Assembly (NCBI RefSeq): GCF_963666525.1
Contig: NZ_OY762905.1
Coordinates: 1,966,001-2,030,000 of the forward strand
Direction: 5' to 3'
Length of the DNA stretch: 64,000 bases
Source of the DNA: an uncultured Cohaesibacter sp.
Lineage (GTDB): Bacteria > Pseudomonadota > Alphaproteobacteria > Rhizobiales > Cohaesibacteraceae
Shown piece by piece: positions 10,740-20,278 of the stretch. The notes under the pieces were generated by a model. It had not been told where the DNA came from. It did not search any database and saw only the letters and a list, made by a program, of their open reading frames with translations. The translations under genes were made by a program, and so were the position numbers. Every line of letters begins with the position of its first letter. The stretch's first letter is position 1.

Positions 10740-11579
10740 ATGAACGCACAAGCAAGCGAGACCAAGATGTCGAATGAACCGATGACCACCAACGCTGACG
10801 ACGCGATCATCACTGTCCGCAATCTCAGCAAGTATTTTGACGATTTCGAAGCGCTGCGCGACATCACCCTCAATGTAAAACGCTCCGAAGTGCTCTGCCT
10901 CATCGGGCCATCAGGCTCAGGCAAGAGCACGCTGCTGCGCTGCCTCAATTTCCTTGAGCAGTATGACGGCGGCGAAGTGCATCTGGATGGAGAGCTGATC
11001 GGCTGGAAGGACATCAGCCACAACCCGCGCAAGCCCCTTTCCGGCGAAGCCCTGCGCAAGCAGCGCCAACACATCGGCATGGTGTTCCAGCATTTCCACC
11101 TCTGGCCGCACATGAGCGCACTGGACAATGTCGCCGAAGCGCTGATGAGCGTCCGCAAGCTGTCCAAGAAGGAAGCTCGCGAAAAGGCCATGGCGGCCCT
11201 CACCAAGGTGCATCTGGAAGACAAGGCGCAGAATTACCCGGCCAACCTGTCAGGCGGCCAGCAGCAGCGCGTTGCCATCGCCCGCGCCATCGCAATGGAA
11301 CCCCGTGTCATGCTGTTCGACGAGCCGACCTCGGCACTGGACCCGGAACTGGTGGGCGAAGTGCTTTCGGTTATGAAGGATCTGGCGGCCGAAGGCATGA
11401 CCATGGTGGTCGTCACCCACGAGATGGGTTTTGCCGCCCATGTCGCCGATCGCGTCGCCTTCCTTGACAGTGGCCGTCTGGTCACCTGCGTTCCGCCCCA
11501 GGAGATGTTCGGTCGGGAACCGGACGACGCCCGCGTCCGCTCCTTCCTGCAGACCTATCGCGAACGCAACGTGGTCTGA
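10740..11579 (+). CDS. ATP-binding subunit of the polar amino-acid ABC transporter
   Basis: 279 residues. Walker [11 protein letters not shown]-loop [11 protein letters not shown], signature [14 protein letters not shown], Walker [13 protein letters not shown] and the switch His in VVVTHEM are all intact. Closest to the HisP/GlnQ group. An N-terminal extension of about 20 residues before the domain ([20 protein letters not shown]) offers alternative starts at internal Met codons. Last gene of the hut/transport unit; a terminator hairpin follows. Confidence 0.9.
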   Translation: MNAQASETKMSNEPMTTNADDAIITVRNLSKYFDDFEALRDITLNVKRSEVLCLIGPSGSGKSTLLRCLNFLEQYDGGEVHLDGELIGWKDISHNPRKPLSGEALRKQRQHIGMVFQHFHLWPHMSALDNVAEALMSVRKLSKKEAREKAMAALTKVHLEDKAQNYPANLSGGQQQRVAIARAIAMEPRVMLFDEPTSALDPELVGEVLSVMKDLAAEGMTMVVVTHEMGFAAHVADRVAFLDSGRLVTCVPPQEMFGREPDDARVRSFLQTYRERNVV

Positions 11580-11596
11580 GCGCACAAGCACCCGAC

Positions 11597-11630
11597 AGGC
11601 CGCACCTCGCTGGATGCGGCCTTCCTATTT
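11597..11630 (+). terminator. Rho-independent-type terminator at end of hut/transport operon
   Basis: Perfect 8-base stem AGGCCGCA (11597-11604) / TGCGGCCT (11615-11622), loop of 10, then TCCTATTT. It sits 18 bases after the ATPase stop and just before the convergent M15 peptidase gene, so it may serve both strands. Confidence 0.65.
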
Positions 11631-11639
11631 GCCAACCGG

Positions 11640-12515
11640 CTATGACTTCAGGCGGGCAAAGAGTATCAGCTCCGGACGGTATTCGAAGTGCATGCCGTCG
11701 AAGTGGTTCCACTTGCCACCCCAGATGAAGCCCCTTCGCTCCATGGCTCCGACCAGCTCTTTTGGGATTTCGTTGGCATAGTCACCCACCTGCCCTTCTC
11801 TGGCGCCAGTCCATTTCCAGTATTTGCCAAGATCGGTATTCACATCCACCGCCGAACCGAAGCTGTGACTGCTCAACCGGTTGGTACCCGCGATGACCCG
11901 CCAGCTGAACCCTCCGCCGGTCTTCTTGAAAAACCGGTCCATTTTCGCGCCGTAAGAGGCGATCTCAGATAGCGCCGCCTTCAACTGGGCATCGACGCAA
12001 TGCTTGCGCGTGACGACAAAGCTCGCAGTGACCGTTTTGCCCTTGTAGCTGATTTTGACCAGGCTCTTGCGAGCGTCGCCCTTGCTGTCAAAGAACAGGT
12101 GCCTGAAGAAGGGCTCGTTGCGCACCCGCCCCGGATCGAAAAACGGTGTCTTGCGTTCCTCAAATGAAAAGGCCAGCGGGTAGCGATAGACGAACTGGTC
12201 TCCTAACGTTGCGTCCTCCAGCAGCGCCTTGCCCGTTACTCTCCTTGCCGACACGAAGGGAAATGAAGCGCCCGCCTCGGTCGTCACCGCCCCCTTGTCA
12301 AGGTCAACCGCAAGACCGGGATAGGCAAGCTCCAGCGCTCGGGCGACAATCTGTGCTTCACCTGGCTGGCGCTCGCCGAGATCCATCGCAAGGAAGTCTC
12401 TCGCTACACCACACTCCTCCGACCGTGCTGTCTGCAATGTCAGACAACCGGCCAGCGCAACCAGCAGAACCGACAGAAGCCGCGGTCTGCACCGTGCATT
12501 TCGCTCATCCATCAT
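11640..12515 (-). CDS. Exported M15-family peptidase (D-Ala-D-Ala carboxypeptidase / endopeptidase-like)
   Basis: About 291 residues from ATG 12515, preceded by GGGGGG; longer readings upstream lack a signal sequence at the start. N-terminus MMDERNARCRPRLLSVLLVALAGC... has a basic region and a hydrophobic stretch ending near LTLQTARSEEC, so it is exported; the Cys in LAGC is a possible lipobox. The C-terminal half has the zinc-peptidase pattern: SSHSFGSAVDVN (His and Asp ligands) and HFDGMHFEYRPE (second His). Likely role: trimming peptide stems of murein in the periplasm. Convergent with the hut operon and functionally separate. Confidence 0.75.
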   Translation of the reverse strand: MMDERNARCRPRLLSVLLVALAGCLTLQTARSEECGVARDFLAMDLGERQPGEAQIVARALELAYPGLAVDLDKGAVTTEAGASFPFVSARRVTGKALLEDATLGDQFVYRYPLAFSFEERKTPFFDPGRVRNEPFFRHLFFDSKGDARKSLVKISYKGKTVTASFVVTRKHCVDAQLKAALSEIASYGAKMDRFFKKTGGGFSWRVIAGTNRLSSHSFGSAVDVNTDLGKYWKWTGAREGQVGDYANEIPKELVGAMERRGFIWGGKWNHFDGMHFEYRPELILFARLKS

Positions 12516-12822
12516 CGTATGACCCCCCAAGATCCCGGACGACCAGTCACCGACGCACGAAGAGGCCGTCCACGCGACAATCCTATCAGACTTGGCCTGT
12601 GCCGGCCTATTGACCATATCGTCCCGGAGACAGCCCCCCCTGTTCAGGCGGCATTCCGACAGCAACCGGGTTCGCGTGGTTGGTGAAAACTGTTTCTCGC
12701 CGCACCCTGATGCGGCTTCAGACTGGCAATCCGGGGGGCGAACTTCCATAGTGGAGACGAACCCCCGTCGGGCCCGCGCCTGACAAAGGAGTGACCACCC
12801 CTTTCAGGTCTCGGAGTGACCC

Positions 12823-14487
12823 ATGGCCCTTTCGCAACCGATATCCGCTTCCCCGTCGTCTGGTCCGCGCGCCGACATCATTCTCTTCAACGGCCCCATC
12901 TGGCGTGGCCTTGAGGAGGGCACGACGGAGGCTCTGGCGCTCTGGCAGGGGCGTGTGTTGGCAACCGGAAGTCTCGAAGAACTGGCACCGTTCAGGGATG
13001 ATGCCACCCGCATGATCGATCTGGACGGCAGGCTCGCCACGCCGGGCTTCACCGACGCCCATCTGCACCCCACCTATCTGGGTGTGGTTATGGACTGGGT
13101 CGACATTTCGCCCCAGAAGGCCCCGACCATTGAAGCCCTGCTGACCGCGGTCAAGGCGCGGGTGGAGCGGTCGCAGCCGGGGGAATGGGTCTTTGCCAGT
13201 GGCTATGACCAGACCAAGCTCGACGTCGGGCGCCATCCCACCATGGCGGAGCTCGACTTCATAGCGCCGAACAATCCGGTGATGCTGATCCGCACCTGCA
13301 CCCATGTCCAGATCGCCAACAGCCTCGCCATGCAGGCTGGCCGCATCACCGACAACACCCCCGACCCGGACGGCGGCAAGATCGGCAAGGTCAACGGCAG
13401 ACTGACCGGCTTCCTCGCCGAAAACGCATCGGCCCCCATCCTTGATGCCGTCCCGCCACTCAGCAGGGCCGCTGCCATCGACGCCATCGAGCGCGCTGGC
13501 ACCTATTGCCTTTCGGTCGGCATCACATCGGTAATGGACGCCGCGGTCGGCATGAAGGCAGGCTTTGAGGAAATCGCTGCCTACAACGAAGCCAAACGCA
13601 CCGGACGACTACCGGTGCGGACGTGGATGGCGCTTCAGGCAACCCCCGCCCATGACAATATCGTGCCACAGTGCCAGAATCTCGGCCTTGTTTCCGGCGC
13701 TGGCGACGACATGCTGATGGTCGGTGCGGTCAAGCTGTTCCTTGACGGCTCAGTCGGCGGCGCCACCGCCTGGATGACCGAAGGCTATCTCGCCGACAGA
13801 GACAACCACGGCCTGCAGATGATCCCCACCCAAGAACTCGAAGCGATGGTGTTGGATTATCATCTGAAAGGCTACCAGATCTGCGCCCATGCCATCGGCG
13901 ATGGCGCCATCGACCAGCTCATCACCGCCTACGAAAAGGCGCTCGACGCCCTTCCCGATTCGGACCGCCGCCATCGCATCGAACACAGTGGCTTCTTAGC
14001 TCCGGGCCAGAATGAACGCATGCAGAAGGCAGGCATCATTCCCTCGCCACAACAGGTCTTTCTGCATGACTTTGGGGATGCCTATGTCACCATGATCGGC
14101 ATGGACCGGGTCTACAGCGCCTATCCGCAAAAGACATGGACCCAAATGGGCCTCAAGCCGCCCGCAGGCAGCGACAGCCCGGTCTGCGACCCGGCACCAT
14201 GGGCCAATCTCCACGCCATGCTTACCCGCCGCACCGGCAAGGGCACCCAGCTTGATCCCGCCGAATGCCTCACCATCGAGGAGGCGCTGCAATCCTACAC
14301 CGAATACGGAGCCTATTCCCAGAAACAGGAACATGTGCGCGGAAAGCTGATGCCCGGCTATCTGGCGGACGTCGCCGTTTTTTCGCGCAATTTGCTGGAG
14401 GCAACGCCGGAGGAGATCCTCACGGATACGGTCTGTGACCTCACCATCCTTGGCGGCAGGGTGGTTTTCGAACGCGTAAGGGTCTGA
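12823..14487 (+). CDS. YtcJ-like amidohydrolase (amidohydrolase family 3)
   Basis: 554 residues. Starts behind GGAG at 12812. Metal motif TDAHLHPTYLG around residue 73, conserved FLDGSVGGATAWMTEGY segment, then CAHAIGDGAID and HRIEHSGFL carrying further His ligands. The family covers hydrolases of N-acyl, N-formyl and other amide substrates, mostly uncharacterised; the substrate here cannot be assigned. It lies alone on the plus strand with a convergent esterase-like gene 5 bases downstream of its stop. Confidence 0.8.
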   Translation: MALSQPISASPSSGPRADIILFNGPIWRGLEEGTTEALALWQGRVLATGSLEELAPFRDDATRMIDLDGRLATPGFTDAHLHPTYLGVVMDWVDISPQKAPTIEALLTAVKARVERSQPGEWVFASGYDQTKLDVGRHPTMAELDFIAPNNPVMLIRTCTHVQIANSLAMQAGRITDNTPDPDGGKIGKVNGRLTGFLAENASAPILDAVPPLSRAAAIDAIERAGTYCLSVGITSVMDAAVGMKAGFEEIAAYNEAKRTGRLPVRTWMALQATPAHDNIVPQCQNLGLVSGAGDDMLMVGAVKLFLDGSVGGATAWMTEGYLADRDNHGLQMIPTQELEAMVLDYHLKGYQICAHAIGDGAIDQLITAYEKALDALPDSDRRHRIEHSGFLAPGQNERMQKAGIIPSPQQVFLHDFGDAYVTMIGMDRVYSAYPQKTWTQMGLKPPAGSDSPVCDPAPWANLHAMLTRRTGKGTQLDPAECLTIEEALQSYTEYGAYSQKQEHVRGKLMPGYLADVAVFSRNLLEATPEEILTDTVCDLTILGGRVVFERVRV

Positions 14488-14492
14488 CGAGC

Positions 14493-15389
14493 TCAGCCCG
14501 TCAGCACACCGATGCGTTCGAGCCATGCTCGGGCAAGCTCAGGCCAGCGACCAACCGGCAGAGAGCCGGTCCGGGCGATGCCAAAACCATGCGCCCCCTC
14601 ACGAAACACGTGCATTTCGGTCCGCACCCCGGCCCGCCGCAGGGCCTGATAGAGCAGGATGGCATTCTCGGCAGGCACCGAGGCATCATCATCGGCCAGC
14701 ACCAAGAACACTTCCGGCGCGTCGCCGGTGATCCGGTTCTGGGCAGAATAACGAACAATGCTGTCCTCATCCGCATCCGGCCCCAGAAGGCAGGAACGGG
14801 AGTCCCTGTGGACAAACGGCTCTTCCAGCGTCACCACCGGATAGAGCAACAGGCCGAAATCGGGCCGGGCCGATTGACCATCCACCGCATCAAGCACAGG
14901 ATTGAGCAGCCGGTCCCCTTCCGACAACACCGAGGCGGCCATGTGCCCGGCAGCCGATGCCCCAACCAATCCGATACGATTCGGATCAAGACCCCAGCCC
15001 GACGCATTGGCGCGCACCAGACGCACCGCCCGCTGGGCATCCATCATCGGCACATTCCGCCCGTTGGCGTGGCCTTCCGACGGCAAGCGATAGGTCAGGA
15101 TGAAGGAGGTAATGCCGAAGCGGCCAAACCACTCGGCAATGTCGCGGCCTTCCACTTCCAGCGTGATGCGGGAGTAGCCTCCGCCCGGCGCGATGATCAT
15201 CGCAGCACCATTGGGCTTTTCCGGCCGGATGACGGTCAGCCGCGGGCGCGAAATATGGGACACGCCCCGGTGCGTGAAAAAGATGCTGTCCGAGGTATCA
15301 CGCACCTGTTGCGGCCCCATGACCTCCGGAGTTCCCGGCGGCGTTCCCGGCCAGAGTGCGATTTCCTGTCCTGTTGCGAGATCTGCCAT
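14493..15389 (-). CDS. Alpha/beta-hydrolase of the acetyl-esterase/BD-FAE type
   Basis: About 298 residues from ATG 15389 behind GGAGGGAC; an ATG nine codons earlier has no ribosome site. Oxyanion-hole motif IIAPGGGYSRI, nucleophile elbow GLVGASAAGH (Ser at the centre, GxSxxG), acid region VLADDDASVP and the catalytic His in FREGAHGFG. This is the pattern of acetylxylan-esterase-like and pectin-acetylesterase-like hydrolases. No signal peptide, so cytosolic. Substrate unknown. Convergent with the amidohydrolase gene. Confidence 0.78.
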   Translation of the reverse strand: MADLATGQEIALWPGTPPGTPEVMGPQQVRDTSDSIFFTHRGVSHISRPRLTVIRPEKPNGAAMIIAPGGGYSRITLEVEGRDIAEWFGRFGITSFILTYRLPSEGHANGRNVPMMDAQRAVRLVRANASGWGLDPNRIGLVGASAAGHMAASVLSEGDRLLNPVLDAVDGQSARPDFGLLLYPVVTLEEPFVHRDSRSCLLGPDADEDSIVRYSAQNRITGDAPEVFLVLADDDASVPAENAILLYQALRRAGVRTEMHVFREGAHGFGIARTGSLPVGRWPELARAWLERIGVLTG

Positions 15390-15533
15390 GCCTGTCCCTC
15401 CGTGCCTGTTGATCATGGCCAGCTTAAGCCATCAACGCCAGCAAGAAGCCGAAAACATGGAGCAACCCGAACGATATGAACAGGCATCTCGACCCCGCCC
15501 GATCAACAGCTTGCCGTGTAGCGCTCAGATACC

Positions 15534-15959
15534 CTAACGCACAATCAGCAGATTGCAGGGCGCCAGATGGGTCAGTTGGGCCGTAATCGGCCCGGCCATG
15601 CCCCCTGCAGCATCCGGCTGGCTGGCATTGATGACCAGATAGGAGGGGTCAAGCGAGGCGGCCAGCAACAGGATCTGCTGATGCACGCCCCCCTTGAGCA
15701 CATGGCGATAGATCAGCTCCTCCTTGAGGCCAGCTTCCTTGACAATCGCCACCAGTTCCATTTTCACATGGGCAATGCTGTCCTTGATCACCTCTTCGAC
15801 CAGAAACGGCTTCACATAGTCATAGAAGCCATAGGCCAGCACATAGCAGACGTGGATTTCGCCCTCGATGCATTGCGCCAACCGGGCTGCCTGCTGCAGC
15901 GCCTTGACCGAATTTTCACGATGCTCAATATCGATTGCAACAAGGATCTTCTCGGCCAT
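15534..15959 (-). CDS. Universal stress protein (UspA family) of the TRAP operon
   Basis: About 141 residues from ATG 15959 behind GGAG; an ATG six codons earlier is less likely. Single Usp domain: KILVAIDIEHRENS at the N-terminus and C-terminal LVINASQPDAAGGMAGPITAQLTHLAPCNLLIVR. The ATP-binding pattern G-2x-G-9x-G(S/T) is only loosely met (residues about 118-135). It follows the DctM gene by 68 bases on the same strand, as in TRAP operons of the teaABCD kind where the Usp protein binds the transporter and tunes it by ATP. That link is from family knowledge. Confidence 0.83.
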   Translation of the reverse strand: MAEKILVAIDIEHRENSVKALQQAARLAQCIEGEIHVCYVLAYGFYDYVKPFLVEEVIKDSIAHVKMELVAIVKEAGLKEELIYRHVLKGGVHQQILLLAASLDPSYLVINASQPDAAGGMAGPITAQLTHLAPCNLLIVR

Positions 15960-16027
15960 TTCGGGCTCCTGTCTCAAGGGGTCATGTCAATGGGCGCATT
16001 GAATTTGGGGTAACCGGGCAATCTCTC

Positions 16028-17323
16028 TCATTTCAACACACTGGGCAGCCACAGGGCCAGATCGGGAAAGGCCACCAACAGCCCCACGAAAAGGCACATC
16101 ACCAGGAAACTCGGCACCGAGGCCCTCGCGATGAAGCCGATATCGTGCCCCGTCATGCCTTGCAGCACGAACAGGTTGAAGCCGATCGGCGGTGTGATCT
16201 GGGCCATCTCGACCACGATCATCAGATAGACCCCGAACCAGAGCATATCGAACCCGGCTGCCCGAACCATCGGCTCGATGACCGCCATGGTCAGAACAAT
16301 GGACGAGATGCCATCGAGAAAACAACCCAGCAAGATGTAGAAGACTGTCAGTGTCAGGATCAGGACCATCGGCGAAGGGTCCCAGGCGGAAATCACCTCT
16401 GCCAGCGCTTTCGGAATACCGGTGAAGCCCATTGCCAGCGACAGGAAGCCCGAGCCCATCAGAATGAACATGACCATGGTTGTGGTCCGGACTGCGCCGA
16501 GCACGGATTCGACAAAGGTTTCGCGCGTCAGTGTCTTCTGGAAAGTGGCAAGAACGAACGAGCCCAGAACGCCGAGAGCGGCCGCTTCGGTAGCCGTGGC
16601 AATGCCGCCATAGATCGAGCCGATCACAGCGATGATCAGCGCCACGACCGGCAACAGGCCGAGAAAGGCCGACAGCTTCTCGCTCCAGCTGGTGGAAGGG
16701 TCCCGCTGCATCTCGTTGCCGTGCCGTGATCCCCAGAGGGCGAGATAGCCCATGAACAGCAGCGCCAGGGAAATGCCGGGGATCATCGCAGCCATGAACA
16801 GCTTGGCAATGCTCTCGTTGACGGTCACCCCGTAGATGATCATCGAAATGCTGGGCGGAATGAGCAGCCCCAGTGTACCGGCTCCGGCAAGCGATCCGAC
16901 GATCTGCTTTTCCGGATAGCCGCGTTTGCGCAGCTCTGGGATCGCCATCTTGCCAACGGTCGCAACCGTGGCAGCCGATGAGCCGGATATGGCGGCAAAG
17001 ATAGCTGATGCCCCCACATTCACATGCAGAAGACCGCCGGGCATCCGCCGCATGAAGGGCGCAATGCCGCGAAACAGCGTCTCGGACAGGTTGGTCCGGT
17101 ACAGGATCTCGCCCATCCAGATGAACAGCGGCAGCGCCGTCAGGGTCCATGATGACTGACTGCCCCAGATGGTCAGGGCCAGCGCATCACCGATCGGGGC
17201 GGAGGTGAACAGATACATCCCCAGCATCGCCGTGAGCAGCAGCGAGGCCCCCACCCAGACGCTGGTGCCCAACAGGAAGAACAGGGCAAACAGGAAGATT
17301 GCAATGGATAGGGCTTCGTTCAT
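16028..17323 (-). CDS. dctM: TRAP transporter large membrane subunit (DctM family)
   Basis: 431 residues from ATG 17323, which overlaps the TGA of dctQ by four bases (ATGA) with AGAGGT as ribosome site. About 12 hydrophobic spans, with family signatures MPIELRKRGY-like MAIPELRKRGYPEKQIVGSLAGAGTLGLLIPPS and the late PPIGFNLFVLQG. Sodium-driven import channel of the inner membrane. Works with the DctQ and DctP genes just upstream. Confidence 0.92.
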   Translation of the reverse strand: MNEALSIAIFLFALFFLLGTSVWVGASLLLTAMLGMYLFTSAPIGDALALTIWGSQSSWTLTALPLFIWMGEILYRTNLSETLFRGIAPFMRRMPGGLLHVNVGASAIFAAISGSSAATVATVGKMAIPELRKRGYPEKQIVGSLAGAGTLGLLIPPSISMIIYGVTVNESIAKLFMAAMIPGISLALLFMGYLALWGSRHGNEMQRDPSTSWSEKLSAFLGLLPVVALIIAVIGSIYGGIATATEAAALGVLGSFVLATFQKTLTRETFVESVLGAVRTTTMVMFILMGSGFLSLAMGFTGIPKALAEVISAWDPSPMVLILTLTVFYILLGCFLDGISSIVLTMAVIEPMVRAAGFDMLWFGVYLMIVVEMAQITPPIGFNLFVLQGMTGHDIGFIARASVPSFLVMCLFVGLLVAFPDLALWLPSVLK

Positions 17324-17847
17324 ACCTCTTGTGGCCCCCCGGCCTCGTTCAGCTCGGGATCGACAGACTTGTAATCCAGGAGGACGATCAGAAAAACATG
17401 GATGGTCGAGAGAGCAAACAGGCAGGCACCGAGCGCCACCGGCGTTTGCGGAATCCATAACAGCATGGCATCGGCGCCTTCGCTGCGCTCGCCATAGTCA
17501 TAGGAATCGATCGCCAGCCGGACCATGTAGAAAGCCAGAAAGCTTGCGACACCGGCGATGGTGAAATGGGCCCAGATTTCCAGCGCGCGTCTCCTGACCC
17601 CGTCAAGGCGCTGCGAAAGAATGGAAACCCGGATGTGCCCTTGCGAGCGAAATGTGTAAGCGAGCGCCATGAAGCTGCTGGTGGCCATGGCATAGCCTGC
17701 GACATCGGAAGCCCCCCCGGCGAACCAGCCCACAAGCCGCGCCACGATGCTGTAAAGCACCAGAAGGCAGAGCGTCACCAACAGGGCGCCTGCGAGCCAG
17801 GCGCCAACGAGATAGACCCGGTCTAGAAACCGACTGATATAAGACAT
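17320..17847 (-). CDS. dctQ: TRAP transporter small membrane subunit (DctQ family)
   Basis: 175 residues with four predicted membrane spans (about 14-38, 48-65, 88-110, 128-150) and the typical N-terminal RV...AG..L pattern. The DctQ subunit pairs with DctM in the inner membrane. Its stop overlaps the dctM start. The C-terminal tail SVDPELNEAGGPQEV is hydrophilic. Confidence 0.88.
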   Translation of the reverse strand: MSYISRFLDRVYLVGAWLAGALLVTLCLLVLYSIVARLVGWFAGGASDVAGYAMATSSFMALAYTFRSQGHIRVSILSQRLDGVRRRALEIWAHFTIAGVASFLAFYMVRLAIDSYDYGERSEGADAMLLWIPQTPVALGACLFALSTIHVFLIVLLDYKSVDPELNEAGGPQEV

Positions 17848-17926
17848 TCACGCGTCCCTGGAGAGACCCGACCTTTGGCCGGGGAAGGGTCTGGAGAGAC
17901 CATCAGCCTCTCCAGACGGATTGCAC

Positions 17927-18898
17927 TTACATGCCTTCATAGGCCTTGAGAACAGCAGCACCGGCTTCACCGGCACGCTCAAGCCATTCGTCACGCAGTT
18001 TGACGCCAGCTTCCTCGAAGGCCTTCTGCATTTCCGGTGATGCCGGAGCAACCTTCATGCCCTTTTCGGTGAACTGTTCGACGTACCAGCTGTCGAGCTC
18101 TTCGGACTTGGCCCAGCATTTGGCTTCGGCAGTGGCAGCGGCTTCCTTGACCACGGCCTTGACGCTGTCATCCAGACCATCCCAGGCCTTGGTGTTGACG
18201 ATCACCATGTTGCGCGGCAACCAGGCCTTGACGTCGTAATAATAGCCGACATGCTCCCACAGCTTGCGGTCATAGCCCGTCGAGCCGGAAGAGATCATGG
18301 ATTCGGCAACCCCGGTCGCGAAGGCCTGCGACAACTCGGCGGCCTCGATCTTGGTCGGGGCCATGCCAAGGAATTCTGCGATCTTGGAGGTAGTCGGGTT
18401 GTAGGCGCGGAATTTCAGGCCCTTCACATCGTCAGGAACATTGGCTTCCTTGATGGAATAGAAGCCCTGCGGCGGCCATGGGCAGGAATAGAGCAGCGTG
18501 GTACGCGCCGCCGCCAACGTCTTTTCAAGTGCCGGCTTGGAGGCCTTGTAGAGTTTCATCGCATCGGCATAGGAGGTCGCCAGAAACGGGATCGAATCGA
18601 TTTCATAAATCGGATCCTCGTTGCCAAGGGCGGAGATCAGGCGTTCTCCCATCGGCACCAGCCCCTTGCGCACAGCCCCGAAGATTTCGGCGCCACCAAA
18701 CAGCGACCCGGACGGGTGAGTGGTGATTTCAAGCGCACCATTGGTCTTCTCAGCCACTTCCTTAGCAAACTCGGCAGCCATCTCGGAGTGGAAGTTGGTT
18801 GCGGCATAGGCCAGGGCCATGTCCCATTTTTCCGCGTGGGACATCGATGTCATGGCCGCAAACGAGACGACCGAGGCAAGGAGAATTTTGATCTTCAT
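17927..18898 (-). CDS. dctP: TRAP transporter periplasmic binding protein (DctP family)
   Basis: 323 residues from ATG 18898 behind AGAGGAAG; longer readings run into non-coding DNA. Signal peptide MKIKILLASVVSFAAMTSMSHA (cleavage after SHA). The mature protein has DctP-family features: HPSGSLFGGAEIFGAVRKG, GLKFRAYNP with the conserved Arg expected to bind a carboxylate of the ligand, and ELSQAFATGVAESMISSGS. The ligand is a small carboxylate; which one is not readable. Order dctP-dctQ-dctM-usp forms one leftward operon. Confidence 0.9.
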   Translation of the reverse strand: MKIKILLASVVSFAAMTSMSHAEKWDMALAYAATNFHSEMAAEFAKEVAEKTNGALEITTHPSGSLFGGAEIFGAVRKGLVPMGERLISALGNEDPIYEIDSIPFLATSYADAMKLYKASKPALEKTLAAARTTLLYSCPWPPQGFYSIKEANVPDDVKGLKFRAYNPTTSKIAEFLGMAPTKIEAAELSQAFATGVAESMISSGSTGYDRKLWEHVGYYYDVKAWLPRNMVIVNTKAWDGLDDSVKAVVKEAAATAEAKCWAKSEELDSWYVEQFTEKGMKVAPASPEMQKAFEEAGVKLRDEWLERAGEAGAAVLKAYEGM

Positions 18899-19520
18899 TT
18901 GGACTTCCTCTGGGTGATGATGTGGTGTTGAGCTCTCAACCGGTCCGCTTTCAGTAAAATTGGCCCGGCAATCCTGTTCTGGTCCCGGCATTGGACGTGC
19001 CGGTGTATCGTTCTTTCGCGCCGGATCCATACTTGAAGCCAGACGCTGGTTGGATAAAAGTGTTGGAAATTTTGCGGAGCGTCAAGGCCCGGAGGTGATC
19101 ACCATCAAGAACCGGCACCAATGGCACACCGATAGCCCCTGTGCCATACACCAGAATTGCCTTGACCATGACGTTATCCATCCCACGCTTCGAAATGTGA
19201 GCCAAGGCCGCAAGCAGATCGCAGCTTGAGGAGCAGCAAAACCACAGATCCGGACAGGAAACGATCAGAACCCGGTGCAAGCCTTGCCACTTGGCTTTCT
19301 TTTGCTGCGGGCTTTGCAAAAAGCGTGCCCCTTCAACGTCTCTGGGACAATTGAGGAAACATGGCTGATATTTTTGACAAAATCCTGTATTGCAGACAGG
19401 AAAAGCCAAGCAATGGCAAATTCCCCGGGCAGATCATCCATGTCTTTTGCTCAGTCTCGACGTCAGAATACACAAGGATGATCATGCCCAGCACTTCTTC
19501 GATTGGTACAATTTTTGGCA
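18899..19520 (+). other. Intergenic stretch between divergent dctP and the racemase-family gene
   Basis: About 620 bases. Only short open frames with no recognisable family are present on either strand. It must hold the promoters of the leftward TRAP operon and the rightward racemase-family gene, but I see no convincing -35/-10 pair or long inverted repeat. Base composition is lower in GC than the genes beside it towards 19300-19500. Confidence 0.5.
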
Positions 19521-20246
19521 ATGACTGATCAAAATGATCCATTTATAGGCATCCTGATGCTCGACACCCGGTTTCCACGTCCCCTTGGTGACGCAGGAAA
19601 CCCCGAAAGCTTTGCCATGCCAGCCAGAATAGAGGTGATAAAGGGTGCTGGCAGCCTTGATGTCGTGCGCAACGGTCGCCCGGCTCCGGAGCTGGTGGAT
19701 GCCTTCATGTCGCGAGCCCGGAAGCTGCAACTGCAAGGCGCAGTTGCCATCACCTCCACCTGCGGCTTTCTGGCCACCATCCAGACCGAAATGCAGCAGT
19801 CTCTTGCCATTCCGGTGATGCTCTCGGCCCTCTGCCTCTATGGCGAGATCCGGCAGCGCCACCCGTTGGGCCGCATCGGCATCCTGACTGCGTCAGCCGC
19901 AAGCCTTGGCAGCGAAGTGCTGGCAGCCGTGGGAATCGATCGTGATTCGGTGGTGATTTCCGGCATGGAGGATTGTCCGGCCTTCGCCGACGCCATCCTC
20001 AGGGCCAAGTCTGAACAACTCGAAACCCTTGATCAGCAGGCCATTGAAGCCGATATCATCCACAAGGCAACAAGGATGCTCAGCGCCAACCCGGACATCG
20101 CGGCCTTCCTGCTCGAATGCGGCAATCTGCCTCCTTACCAGCAGGCGCTGACCGAGGCCACCGGCAAACCGGTCTATTCCATCCTCGATGGCGTCAATGG
20201 TCTGGTCCGGGCGAGCGCGAGCAGTCCGTACCGACAGGAGCGTTGA
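19521..20246 (+). CDS. Aspartate/glutamate (hydantoin) racemase superfamily protein
   Basis: About 241 residues from ATG 19521; a TTG at 19503 is possible and neither has a clear ribosome site. The two catalytic-type cysteines of the two-base racemase fold are visible: TSTCGFLAT (about residue 80) and LLECGNLPPY (about 200). N-terminal GILMLDTRFPRPLGDAGNP and C-terminal SILDGVNGLV fit the Asp/Glu/hydantoin racemase group. Next to a D-amino-acid degradation operon, a role in interconverting amino-acid enantiomers is attractive but inferred. Convergent with the GntR gene. Confidence 0.75.
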   Translation: MTDQNDPFIGILMLDTRFPRPLGDAGNPESFAMPARIEVIKGAGSLDVVRNGRPAPELVDAFMSRARKLQLQGAVAITSTCGFLATIQTEMQQSLAIPVMLSALCLYGEIRQRHPLGRIGILTASAASLGSEVLAAVGIDRDSVVISGMEDCPAFADAILRAKSEQLETLDQQAIEADIIHKATRMLSANPDIAAFLLECGNLPPYQQALTEATGKPVYSILDGVNGLVRASASSPYRQER

Positions 20247-20249
20247 TAC

Positions 20250-20276
20250 CGAAGGGACGGAGAGACCGCCCCTTCG
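20250..20276. terminator. Possible shared hairpin between convergent genes
   Basis: Inverted repeat CGAAGGG (20250-20256) / CCCTTCG (20270-20276) in the 32-base gap between two convergent genes. No T-run on either side, so this is a weak call. Confidence 0.3.
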
Positions 20277-20278
20277 CA

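Noticed and set aside
9410-11224. 604-residue open frame opposite the ABC transporter genes
   Set aside because: Antisense shadow of two permease genes and the ATPase; no coherent domain.
16028-17458. N-terminally extended reading of the DctM gene
   Set aside because: The first 45 residues lie within dctQ in another frame; ATG 17323 overlaps the dctQ stop, has AGAGGT before it and starts at the conserved first span.
18951-19409. 152-residue frame upstream of dctP
   Set aside because: No ribosome site and no recognisable family; lies in the region expected to hold divergent promoters.
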